From assembly GCA_016758965.1 (NCBI GenBank), contig JAEPRB010000275.1, forward strand, positions 1-49,520: a stretch of DNA of 49,520 bases. The letters are read 5' to 3'. Every line of letters starts with the position of its first letter. Position 1 is the stretch's first letter. Positions 1-9,537 of this stretch are shown piece by piece. The position numbers and the translations under genes are program-made. The notes beneath the pieces are model-generated. The model saw only the letters and a program-made list of their open reading frames with translations. It did no database searches and was not told the origin of the DNA. The DNA comes from Circinella minor. Taxonomy: Eukaryota > Mucoromycota > Mucoromycetes > Mucorales > Lichtheimiaceae.

Positions 1-3000
1 CAGTCTGTGTTAATATAATGTGGGAAGCTAAAATCTTGAAATATTTGTATTAATATTTTTGCTACTGTATCAGATTGTTTATTTGGTATAGCGCGAAGAA
101 TAGTAAATTTGGTACACAAATCTACGGTGACAAGTAGGTAGTTATTCCCCAAAAGTGTGGTCTTGAATGGACCAGCTAAATCTAATGCCCAGTGATCTGC
201 AGGGAGATAAGATTGGACAGGACGTAATGGATGATATCCATGTTTTATAATGTTATTTTTAGCACATGTATCACAAGCACGTACAACACTTAATGCTTGG
301 TGAAAAATACCATTCCAGTTAAATCCTTGGCTTCGTAAACCTTTTGTCATTGCTTCAGCGCCAAAGTGACCGAAGTTATGCTGATCTAATAGTAATTTAT
401 GTCGATCTTCCACTGGTGGTGTGATCATGTCAATAAATGGATTATCAGCATGTAAGGAATGCATATGTATGGTATCATTTGTATTTAAATTTTGATTTTT
501 GTTATTATTATTATTATTTGATTGCGGAAGTGAATATCGTGGCTGTGTTGGAACTGGAGCATTACCCCCTCTCAAAGATGCAATATCATCGATGTCTTCG
601 TATAAGCGGCTCAATAGGTCTGGCAGTGTATTTTGTAAGCCTGGAATATGGACAATTTTCATACCAGGATACGATAAAATAGTTTCGAGCCAGTTAATCA
701 TCATGCGATTAGCTATTGGTTGTGTTTGTAACCAGCATAAGGAGCGATGGTCAGTATGAAGTTCGAATTCGCGACCATATATATATTGGTGGAATTTATG
801 AAGAGTGAAGATGATGGCAAGAAGTTCTTTCTTGGTAGTTGAATAATTTCTTTCTGATTTAGAAAGAGTACGAGACATGAAAGCAATATGTTGTGCTTCA
901 TTTTTTATTATTTGATATAGAACACAAGCTATGCCAGAATTGCTAGCATCAGTACCTATGTAGAATTTATCATTTAAAGATGGATAACGTAATATAGGAG
1001 TCTTGGTTAATATTTGACGTACAGTGTCAAATGCTTTTTGTTGTGCTGTACCCCATTTTCCTTTGAGTGATTTTTCATGATGTAAAGCATCGATTGGGGC
1101 CATGATCTTAGCACAGTTGGGTATTGACGAGTGGAAGTAATTAATTAATCCACCAAATTTCATGCAATCTTTGCCTGTTTGTAAAGGAGGATAGTCTAAA
1201 ACGGTTGTTACTTTACGAACGTCAAGAGCAATACCTTTAGCTGAGACACTAAATCCTAATAAATGTGTGCTTGCTTGAGCGAAATTACATTTGTCTAGAT
1301 TAAGAATCAGATTGGCATCTGTCAATATTTTTATAACTTGTGCAACATGATCTGCATGTTCGTGTATGTCTTTAGATGCGACAATAATATCATCAATGAA
1401 ACAATTGACGAATGGAAGATCATGAAATAAAATGTTCATGACACGTTGAAAAGCACTGCTAAGCGTTTTGAGTCTGAAGCATCCTTTTGCGTAGGAGTAC
1501 TGTTTCCCTAAGAACGTAAAGCTAAGTTTTTGTTGATGTTCTTGTAATACTGGAAATCTTTCAAAAGCTGCTTTTAAGTCAAGTGTGGTGAAAACATTAT
1601 ATCCACTTAGTTTTGAGAAAATTTCTTGGATGTTACTGATAGGGTGCCTATCGTTGTTTGTTAATGCACTGTTAATTCCACGTGTGTCTAAGCAAAGTCG
1701 ATGTTTTTTAATTCCATCTGGGCCAGTTGTTTTGGGAACTGCTGTTAAAGGTTGGTTCCAAGCAGTGTTTACTGGAGCGGGAATAATTACACCTTCTTCT
1801 ATCCATCGATTAATTGTTTCTTTTAATTCAGGAATTAAAGCAGATGGTAGAGGATATTGTGGTCTATATATCGTGACATTTGGAGGTGTTTCTAATCGAA
1901 TCACTGCCTCTGGTAAAGGACAGTGTGATGTAGGTGGAATGTCATCATTTTGTTTTAAAAATGGTTTAATTTTTGTGTGAAAATTATTTTGTTCTTCTTT
2001 AGAACCAGCAGGTGAATTATTTGGAGGAGGAACATCGTAACAAGTATCGTTATTGATGTGAGCATGTGGATGATCATCCCATGATGTGGCAAGACCATGT
2101 ATAGAGATACCCAGTTTCGGCATAAGATCCATACCAATAGTCATGATTATGTTTTCCGAAAGCGGTAAAGCTTCGAAAGTATGGGTGACTGTTTTGCCTC
2201 CGTATTTTAAAGGAATATTTTTTACTTCCCCAACTCTTTTTCCTTCTAAACCCTCTATTGAAGTTATAACAGAACCACGATGTGTAAATGGTGTAAAAGT
2301 CAATTTATTATTTTTAATGTATTCTAAACTAAGTGATGACTTGTCACAACCTGTATCCAGGAAAGCTAGTATTCGTTTATTCTGTAAAGTGATAGGAACA
2401 AAAATAGCCGAGGGTAAGTCAGTGTTTTGCTTAGTTTGATTATTTTTTAAAGAGTGGTTTGTGTTTTGAGTATGTGTGTTATATTGTAATAATGAATCGG
2501 TTTTAATAGTACCTTTATTATTGTTAGATGATGTTTCCATAAGTTCGTCATCATTGACGGAAAGCATATCCTCTACGTGTGAAGACAAGTGAGTCATACG
2601 GCTGCGAACCGTGTTATTGTTATTGTTGTTGTTAATGTTCGAACGACGAGCTCGAAGCATTTCCTGGCACTCGTGTCCTCTTACATATGGAACACGGCGG
2701 CAAAAACGACACAAGTTGGAGTTACTAGGACCGGCGCCATTGTTATAATAGGTTCTGTTGGAGGGACCAAAAAATGAGCGAGAACCAAATTTGTTACTAT
2801 TATTGTTTTGCCAATTGTTATTGTTGTTGTATCTTGACATGCGCAGTACTTCTTTTAACTTTTCGCAATCGAAACGAGTGTGATTAGACTTCGGATGCAA
2901 GAGACAAGCATTCTTCTTTTGGATCATTGGTGCCTTCCCTTTTCCTTTGGACTTATTCTTATTGGAGCGGCACCGTTTGCTATTTGGTTTATCATCATCA

Positions 3001-4034
3001 GAATCTGTTTCTTCATCACTATCCGAGTGTGAATCTGAGGTGCTGTTATCAGAAGGTGACTCAGTGGCAGCAAGAGATTGGACCATTTGAACAACCGGTT
3101 CAAGTTTGTCAGGAATTTGGTCGCCGTGATGATTCGCTATCAATGTCCAAGCCTTCTTCCGGTACTGGTGGTTCAGAGAACAAAGGTAATTGAATACGAG
3201 ATCTTGGTTGTTGGGAATACCATATTTGACAGCGTATTCTTGTAGTTTGTTCGAGTATTCGCGCAGAGATTGATTTTTAGATTGCTTCATAGTGCGAATA
3301 CGGTGGCGTCGGTAAAAAATTGTGTATGGCGAGGTAAAGTAGCGTTCAACCTCGGCACGGAATGAAATCCAGTTGTCTATTTCTGGCTTCTTCATGGTAG
3401 ACAGTAACCATGCTCTTCTGTTGGCGTCGCAGGTCATTGGAATTAGTCTTCGCCAGTTATCTTCGACATCTAATTCGTATGCGGCAAGATGGACCTCAAA
3501 GTCATCTAGAAAGGATTCGGCAGAATCGTAGCTGTCTCGCCTTTTGTCGTGTCGATGCTGACCTCTTAGTTGAAAAGCTGGAAGGTCCTTTGGCACAACG
3601 GGAGTTTTTCTGTTATCCTTAGTTGAGACCTTTTGATTTGACTGTTCATTTCTCAATACATCTTCCATTATCGCCAACTGCTCTTGAAAGTCTTTGCGTT
3701 GTTCGTTAAGGGTGTGTACTTCATCTAAGTTGTTTCGGATGGTTGCCAGCGTGATCAGACTTGTGCATCGAATTAATTGTTGACGTAAATATCTGATTAC
3801 AGTTTCAGGTTTACTGTTAGGGCCTAGTTGACTAGGGTGAATTTGTTCTACGCCATCGTGGTTATCTGGAATCCACGGAGCAGTGTCTTCCATCATAGCG
3901 TCAAGATTTAGGTTGTTTGTTTGTTCAGCGAGACCGGCGGTTTGATCATTGTTTGTTTCTTGTTGGTTATCATGATTTACAACGGGAGTGGAACGATTAA
4001 TATCGGAGTTGTTTGAAGTTGGAGTATTAGACAT
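1..4034 (-). CDS. Ty3/Gypsy retrotransposon gag-pol polyprotein, partial (cut by window edge)
   Basis: A single minus-strand frame opens at the ATG at 4034-4032 and stays open to position 3, giving 1,344 codons with no stop. Order seen: an Asn/acidic N-terminus; a gag region; a Ser/Asp-rich stretch; two Cys/His clusters (CLLHPKSNHTRFDC and CRFCRRVPYVRGHEC) that look like nucleic-acid-binding knuckles; a retroviral-type aspartic protease with AFLDTGCDKS (D about residue 560); reverse transcriptase with FTTLDLKAAF and FIDDIIVAS (catalytic Asp pair about 881-882); RNase H with YIGTDAS (about 1029); the integrase HHCC finger ending CDTC (1254-1257); and an integrase core with WALDLAGPF (D about 1285) and NTD (D1344). 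The D-D spacing of 59 is normal for the family. The window ends exactly there, so the catalytic Glu is outside. Gag and Pol share one frame without a shift. The protein would copy the element RNA and integrate the cDNA. Gypsy assignment follows the PR-RT-RH-IN order. Confidence 0.94.
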   Translation of the reverse strand, partial: MSNTPTSNNSDINRSTPVVNHDNQQETNNDQTAGLAEQTNNLNLDAMMEDTAPWIPDNHDGVEQIHPSQLGPNSKPETVIRYLRQQLIRCTSLITLATIRNNLDEVHTLNEQRKDFQEQLAIMEDVLRNEQSNQKVSTKDNRKTPVVPKDLPAFQLRGQHRHDKRRDSYDSAESFLDDFEVHLAAYELDVEDNWRRLIPMTCDANRRAWLLSTMKKPEIDNWISFRAEVERYFTSPYTIFYRRHRIRTMKQSKNQSLREYSNKLQEYAVKYGIPNNQDLVFNYLCSLNHQYRKKAWTLIANHHGDQIPDKLEPVVQMVQSLAATESPSDNSTSDSHSDSDEETDSDDDKPNSKRCRSNKNKSKGKGKAPMIQKKNACLLHPKSNHTRFDCEKLKEVLRMSRYNNNNNWQNNNSNKFGSRSFFGPSNRTYYNNGAGPSNSNLCRFCRRVPYVRGHECQEMLRARRSNINNNNNNNTVRSRMTHLSSHVEDMLSVNDDELMETSSNNNKGTIKTDSLLQYNTHTQNTNHSLKNNQTKQNTDLPSAIFVPITLQNKRILAFLDTGCDKSSLSLEYIKNNKLTFTPFTHRGSVITSIEGLEGKRVGEVKNIPLKYGGKTVTHTFEALPLSENIIMTIGMDLMPKLGISIHGLATSWDDHPHAHINNDTCYDVPPPNNSPAGSKEEQNNFHTKIKPFLKQNDDIPPTSHCPLPEAVIRLETPPNVTIYRPQYPLPSALIPELKETINRWIEEGVIIPAPVNTAWNQPLTAVPKTTGPDGIKKHRLCLDTRGINSALTNNDRHPISNIQEIFSKLSGYNVFTTLDLKAAFERFPVLQEHQQKLSFTFLGKQYSYAKGCFRLKTLSSAFQRVMNILFHDLPFVNCFIDDIIVASKDIHEHADHVAQVIKILTDANLILNLDKCNFAQASTHLLGFSVSAKGIALDVRKVTTVLDYPPLQTGKDCMKFGGLINYFHSSIPNCAKIMAPIDALHHEKSLKGKWGTAQQKAFDTVRQILTKTPILRYPSLNDKFYIGTDASNSGIACVLYQIIKNEAQHIAFMSRTLSKSERNYSTTKKELLAIIFTLHKFHQYIYGREFELHTDHRSLCWLQTQPIANRMMINWLETILSYPGMKIVHIPGLQNTLPDLLSRLYEDIDDIASLRGGNAPVPTQPRYSLPQSNNNNNNKNQNLNTNDTIHMHSLHADNPFIDMITPPVEDRHKLLLDQHNFGHFGAEAMTKGLRSQGFNWNGIFHQALSVVRACDTCAKNNIIKHGYHPLRPVQSYLPADHWALDLAGPFKTTLLGNNYLLVTVDLCTKFTILRAIPNKQSDTVAKILIQIFQDFSFPHYINTD

Positions 4035-4530
4035 GGTGATGGTTCACAAGAAAAAAATGTCGTATGGATGGGAAAATATGGATAAAATAAAATAGAAATA
4101 AGGTAAGAAAATAAATAGATATAGAAGTAGGTAACAAAGATAAGTCTTGTGAGAATCAATTAGGTCTTTTATTATGTGAGTAAAGTATCCAGATCAAAAA
4201 GATAAAAGATAATTTTATATTATTAAATTTAAGTCTATATATATATTCTTTGGTATATAATTTCCCTATCCTACGATGATGGGTTCACTTGTTGTTTTAG
4301 TTTCAATATATTTGATACATGATATGTTTTATATTATATTATTATTGTTATTGGTATATGATTATGATTGGTATATTATTGTATAATATTATTATATGTT
4401 TCATTTGATATAATTTGTTTGATATGATATAATAGAGAAGTAACCGATATTATTATGTTTGAGTTAGATCGGTGTATATTATTATTATTTATTATTGATA
4501 GTAGGTAGGTAGGATTATCACAGATATAAC

Positions 4531-4546
4531 ATTTAAATATTTAAAT
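4531..4546. repeat. Perfect 16-bp AT palindrome
   Basis: The sequence ATTTAAATATTTAAAT is its own reverse complement. It lies in the probable LTR of the Gypsy element. Because it is all A/T, it may be a chance product of composition. Confidence 0.6.
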
Positions 4547-4670
4547 CATATAATCACGTGATAAATATACCACAAATAAAACTGTGGTATTTTTATTTTT
4601 TTCTTTAACCTAAATATTAATAAACATAAATAATAAATTATTTAGATAATATAAAATCAACTGATTTTTA

Positions 4671-4688
4671 TATTATCAATTGATAATA
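4671..4688. repeat. Perfect 18-bp palindrome
   Basis: TATTATCAATTGATAATA is self-complementary over 18 bases around CAATTG. It is located near the presumed outer end of the Gypsy LTR. Function unknown. Confidence 0.6.
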
Positions 4689-4740
4689 ATTAGCCCCAAA
4701 AATCATAATTATGAAGAAACCAACTACAACATTCTCTCTC

Positions 4741-5057
4741 GGGAGATAACTAGTAGTAATATATTAATAAAAAAGTAATAGTTTTTATATATTTTATTAA
4801 ATTTTTTTTCTTAATATAATAAAAGAAATTTAATTATTATATATTTTATTTTTATAACCATTAATTTTAAAATTTTTAATTTACTACCAATAAAGAATTT
4901 CATAAACAATATAAATATTTGTTACTAATATGGTGGCAGAATGGGAATGAGCATATCCCTCCTCTAAGCTAGAACAACTGGATCGACGCTTAGCTTGACA
5001 GAATAATAAAATATCAAAATATTATTGTTTACAATAAATATTTTAGATATTGTTTAT
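4741..5057. other. AT-rich spacer without a recognised gene
   Basis: Mostly A/T tracts. The patch at about 4930-5000 is more balanced in composition. It could be the outer part of the Tc1-like element whose transposase stub follows, but no inverted terminal repeat was found. Confidence 0.5.
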
Positions 5058-5300
5058 TCATCCTCCTTCCTTGCATCTGGGAACAAATGTAAGTGAATGC
5101 CTAATCCATCCTTGGCAAACCTGGGCCAAAACCTGATGAGCAGAGCTCACTATCCTGGGCAACAAGGTATTGTCTATGGTTGATAAGTTGCATTTAACAC
5201 CAGACTTAAGTTCTGACTAAAATTCTTCGATTGGGTTAAGAAAAGGTAAATAAGGAGGGAGGTATAAGATCTTGAAGCCTTGCTTCACAACCAAATCTTA
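5058..5300 (-). pseudogene. Tc1/IS630-type DDE transposase, C-terminal stub
   Basis: On the minus strand the frame reads LYLPPYLPFLNPIEEF, then TAG, then SELK. It continues for about 50 codons to a TGA at 5060-5058. LPPYxPxLNPIE(x)xW is the hallmark of the third catalytic block of Tc1/mariner-IS630 transposases, with the Glu in NPIE. The codon after EEF should encode Trp, so TGG has probably become TAG. Upstream of about 5300 the frame cannot be followed and the DNA-binding domain and first two catalytic Asp residues are missing. This is a dead 3' remnant. The tail after the motif is conserved in length and ends naturally. Confidence 0.75.
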
Positions 5301-5469
5301 TACAGATTAAAGAAAGAATATAGAGATATTTGAAACTTAGTTAAATATATTTAATAATTTTTTTATCTATTTTTTTGAGCTTATAATATTAAAATATAAA
5401 ATATAAGATAAAATATATATTATATAATAAGAATAGTCAATTAAGAAAAAAACAATAATTAATATATAG

Positions 5470-6009
5470 CTATTTATTTATAATATCTAAAATATATTTT
5501 GACTCATAAGTTATTATATTTTTATTTATTAAAACTTTTTTTTGTATAATATTAAATTCATTTCTAAAATTACCTTGTAATTTATTTTCTTTATAATCTT
5601 TACATAAATAATATAATTGATTAAAAATATTAGGTAATCTTTCAATGTTGTGGATGTTTTGGATTTTATTTAATAATATTTTTTCATCAATAATATTGTT
5701 TTTCATTGAATTATTAGGAAATAATATAACAGATGGTTCTACATTTACTTCTGATAATGTTTCTTCTACTAAATTAACTCTATTTACATTAAATTGTTTT
5801 ATTTCATTTATTATTATTATTATCTATTGTCATCTTTTCAATTAAATTATCAAGAGTAATTTTATTTATATATTCTTGTTCTTTATTATTCTTAAAATTT
5901 GTTTTGTTTACTATATTGAATGCACAATAAATTATTATGAATATACTTTTTTGTTCGCGAGTGTTCTGTGCTCTAATAGAACTTATACAATTAGCTCCAA
6001 CACGTGTAT
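5470..6009 (-). pseudogene. Decayed AT-rich gene of unknown function, split by a CACTA insertion
   Basis: Two minus-strand reading frames abut. One covers roughly 6009-5804 and contains RVGANCISSIRAQNTREQKS. The other runs from about 5805 to 5470 and ends KYILDIINK. The switch falls in an AAT repeat around 5806-5822, so slippage has probably shifted one frame. The upstream part is cut at the CACTA element boundary (6010). Just beyond the element's other end (11989-12060, minus) a short frame reads GYYIYGAITDGNDMYLEN, which may be the continuation, although a one-base adjustment would be needed. The codons are strongly A/T-biased, like the chromodomain element further right. I do not recognise the family. 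Confidence 0.4.
6007..6009. repeat. Target-site duplication TAT, left of the CACTA element
   Basis: TAT immediately precedes the CACTG terminus at 6010, and the same TAT follows the other terminus at 11986-11988. A 3-bp duplication is the normal size for CACTA/EnSpm elements. Confidence 0.7.
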
Positions 6010-6040
6010 CACTGGGCAACAAGGCTGCTTTTACGCTGTC
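6010..6040 (+). repeat. Left terminal inverted repeat of the CACTA element
   Basis: Starts CACTGGGCAAC and contains GCTTTTACGC at 6027-6036. It pairs with 11955-11985. The match is imperfect in the middle, with about one indel, but the CACTG end and the decamer sit at identical offsets. Confidence 0.75.
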
Positions 6041-7692
6041 TGAGATAAATACGAGTAGTAAAATAGAAAGATGGAACTAAAGTAAATATAGTTGAGAATC
6101 TCTTTATTCCTGAAATAAAATAACTACTCTTTTATATCTTTTCTAAATTATGTAACTATCTTATTTTATCCGATCATGGCTAAACTATGTTTTATACGAA
6201 TGGATGAGAGGACCTATTATATTTGTTCTATTATAAATATTAATTCTAGATCATTCTCTGAAACCGTTTATGACAGTTATTACTAATCTCATTCTTTCTT
6301 TGATGTTCCTTTATTATCCGGATTAATAACAAGAACGAATCAAAATAAATAATAGTGTTTAATTGGTTATATCTTTTATCCTTGACGGAATGATGTTTAC
6401 CGATTATTCATGAATGGATGGAATATATGTGTTATTATGGTGGTTCACCACACTGTCTGAAAAACAGTAAAGTTAGCATAAAAGTAGCGTAAAAGTAGCG
6501 TAAATAGTAATGAATATAGAAACAGGGTATCAAGCAGCTTTTACGCTATGCAAACAGCGTATAAGTTTGATATGCATCCACATAAAAATAGTGTAGGAGG
6601 TCTGATATTATATTTATATGCAAACATATAAAAAGTTTGCTACTGCATTACATATGGACTGGGTGCCTAGTGCATGCTATATATTTACAGAGGTCTGCAT
6701 ATGTATGCATTTGGATATTAGGGGTGGTTTGTTTTTCAGTAAAAATAGCTAGTATCATTAATTTTGCTCACAATTTTTTAAAAATACAAATGGTTTATAT
6801 GATATGGTAATAATACTGATTTTATTATAATTTTAATACACAGAAATAAGCAATTACAGAAGAAAAAGGAGAGAGATTAGTTGCCTAATGCTAATTTAAA
6901 TGGAGGGGATGACAATCACGAAAATCAGAGATGTACAGTTTGTAAAAGACAAACAATAATATAATAGATTAAAAGTGCACAAAAAAAAGAAATTAGCTAA
7001 TAATAATCAAAAAGAAATAAAAAGAAAATTAATCTATGAAAAGTAGCATTTGAGTAACACATAATTATTCTTGATCAACCGAGTGAACGTATATAAAAAG
7101 AATATACCAAAGAGCAACAGCTAGTATATGGTACTATATATAAAACATAAAACAATAAAAAGACAGATGCAAACGTAATAATAGCAATCATTTCAAAAGT
7201 GTAAAATAGAATTAGAAAACTTACAAGTTCGATTTCAATATTGAGCTATTTCAATTCTAAGAAGAAAAATACAGATTAATATATATAAAAACCATCATCA
7301 GTATATGAGTATAATCATCAATTTGATAAAGAAAGGACGTAAAAAAATATAGGATTACCACATACAAAAGATTAGCATTATAGTGAGAGAGGGGTAAAAA
7401 CGTTTTTGAGAAAAAAATGTAAAAGTGGAAGAAAGGGACAAAAATGATTTTAAACAAAAAAAGACTTTATAATATCATTACCCTCATTATGCATAACATA
7501 GGAGAGCACTCAATCATATTGTCTAATCAATTACCTCCCCCAAATTATCTTTCTTCTTACCTCACTTGTCTTTTCTTCTAAACAAAAAAAAATAAACATC
7601 ACACTTACGCTATTCACCAAGTCAATTAAAAATGTAAATGGATACCTATAGAACGTGTTGAATGATCGCTTTTATATTGAGATTTTTTTTAG
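6041..7692. other. Subterminal region of the CACTA element, no gene seen
   Basis: Subterminal repeats with the GCGTAAAAG core lie at 6471-6560, together with an internal CACTGTCTG at 6451 that resembles the termini. The rest, to about 7690, is A-rich sequence without a credible coding frame. Confidence 0.6.
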
Positions 7693-8733
7693 ATGGCAAC
7701 TTTAGGAGAACATAATGCTGCTCGAGCCCAGCGCAGCGCGGCTCGTAATGCCACTATTCAACAAGATAATATTGCAAACAATGCGTTGTTGCAGTTGGAA
7801 GATCGTGTCTGACAAGTGGAGGCGCGAAATGCCATGTTGGAATCGCAGGTTCAGGCGATGGGAGATGTCATTGCCAGACAGGCATTGGCACAACAGCAAG
7901 TACAGCCTCCACTTGCTGTCAATCAAAACCCTGAACCAGTCGCGATGCATGGTGCCATGGAGGGCTTCCGAGCTGGTCGTTTGGCAAAAGTTTCTGTAAG
8001 TCACTAGTAAAAAATATATAAAAAGATATAGGGTCCATTAGTAACATCATAGAGTAATAGGCTGCCATACACCATCAAAACACTGCCTTGGGTGCTGAAG
8101 GTTTCAGATGGAATGAAGTATATTGATCCGCTCACAATTCTGTTGTGAAGATGACGATTGCTTCATACATTAAGGGCCTTCAGAGATATGACATTCAGGA
8201 GGAACAATTGTTGAAGAAGATTTACGACTTCTTTGACAATCAGCAATCAAAAATACGTAGATTGGCAAACCAAGCAGAACAACGTAGAATGTCCAGTAGG
8301 CGTAATGCTCGTCACCATGCTTTAAGAAAAAAAAACTATGTTATTAATAGGCAAATAGTGTTCTAACAAACTTAGTAGAAGCACAAACATAGGTGTGATG
8401 CATTCCAAATGCATTGGGCTTGCTTGCAGGAGATGTACTCTGAAGGAGAGGTGTTGCTCAAACCAGAGTATATGTCAGATGAGGAGACAGATGACGAGTA
8501 CAACAGGGTGATTGGGAAGCGTGTGCTCGTTAGAAAACCACACTGGAGGAATGAGAAGGTATGCATATTTACCAATAATTCACTACAGGCTTTATAATTG
8601 ATTTCGACAATTGTTTTAGGCAAATGAACTTTTATGCCTTCTTGACGAGTTGAAGCCTTCTTCAAATGCCACTAGGTTGGTGAAAGTGGTTGGTGATGTC
8701 CGCGTCGTTGCATTGAGCAGCGATGAACAATGA
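7693..8733 (+). pseudogene. CACTA accessory gene in TnpA position, two in-frame stops
   Basis: Exon 1 (7693-7995) starts MATLGEHNAARAQRSAARNA and encodes an Ala/Gln-rich helical, probably coiled-coil segment. A TGA interrupts it at 7810-7812. A GTAAGT donor at 7996 and an AG at 8059-8060 define an intron. Exon 2 from 8061 stays in phase and contains IKGLQRYDIQEEQLLKKIYD and an Arg-rich basic stretch, with a second TGA at about 8124. A last pair of exons (about 8402-8558 and 8620-8733, joined across a GTATGC/TTTTAG intron) carries YMSDEETDDEYNRVIGKRVL, then PHWRNEK and ANELLCLLDELK, and ends at a TGA. The junction between exons 2 and 3 (8335-8402) could not be resolved. The basic and acidic blocks suit a DNA-binding accessory protein, but I do not recognise the family. 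Both TGA codons could be former CGA. Confidence 0.55.
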
Positions 8734-9537
8734 CGATTGGAGGGCTGGATTCCTAGATAGTCATTTAAAATAAAAACTTGTTTTTTTTTATAAAAAGTGC
8801 AGGAAGATAGTATAATTATTGGTATCAAAGAGCTTTTTGGGGTTATTCGACCATTATTCGGAGCTTACCTGTGATCTATTTAAGCTTACGCAGAGCTTTT
8901 GTTCTTCTAATTTTTTTTTCACATATGGCACTACTTTCCCTAACGTTCGGTTTTTTGCTTAATCTTCTCAATAACATTAAAGATTTTTATGTGAACTAGT
9001 TCTACTCTCTATATGACCACGAAAAAAATAACCACTCTATTATATGCCTTTTTCTCTTTCTTCTTATTGGTTTTTCACTAACGTTTTCTTTTTAACTATA
9101 CAGAAGCATTCTATAGCCGTTTTCGATATATTTATAGGATATTTTTTTTTTCAAACATGTAGTGATTGACAAGATGACAGATAGCACTTTGACACGAAGT
9201 TTTGTTAACTGAGGTATGATCTCTTACTTTTGTCTCATCAACTATATAAAAGCTTACAACCTCTAAACATAATCTCTCTATCTCCTTTTTTACTCTCTCT
9301 TTTTTCACTGCCTCAATTACAGAATATAACAAATTAAGCATCATCACTAGGTCCTCAAACTACATGCAATACTATGATGAATGCAGCCAGGATTAAAAGG
9401 ATGTGCAGAAAGGGTAATGCTATTTTTTCTTGTCAAATGATGGAAAAGGAAAAGGAAAAGAATGGAAAAGTATTTGTTTTTGTTTAAAAAAGAAAAATGG
9501 TATTTTTTGTGAGGTAAAAAAAAAATAGTAGTTTTTG
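8734..9537. other. Intergenic part of the CACTA element
   Basis: T-rich sequence between the convergent accessory and tnp2 genes. No coding frame, repeat or RNA gene was recognised. Confidence 0.5.

Larger units (their letters stand above)
4035..4740 (-). other. Untranslated leader and probable 5' LTR of the Gypsy element
   Basis: This gene-free, very AT-rich stretch lies directly upstream of the gag start, where the 5' LTR and primer-binding site must be. The outer end may be near 4731, where the plus strand reads ACTACAACA, which would be TGTTGTAGT at the LTR start on the minus strand. No second LTR is in the window, so neither boundary nor the primer-binding site can be fixed. It holds two perfect palindromes (4531-4546, 4671-4688) and an 8-bp stem (4567-4574 with 4583-4590). 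Confidence 0.5.

Noticed and set aside
4035..4740. Exact LTR ends and a tRNA primer-binding site
   Set aside because: Without the second LTR no boundary can be proved, and no convincing TGG-type primer site was found next to a TG.
6451..6470. CACTGTCTGAAAAACAG as the left end of the CACTA element
   Set aside because: It resembles the right terminus, but its flank (CCA) does not match TAT at the right end. The CACTG at 6010 has both the TAT match and the decamer at the correct offset.
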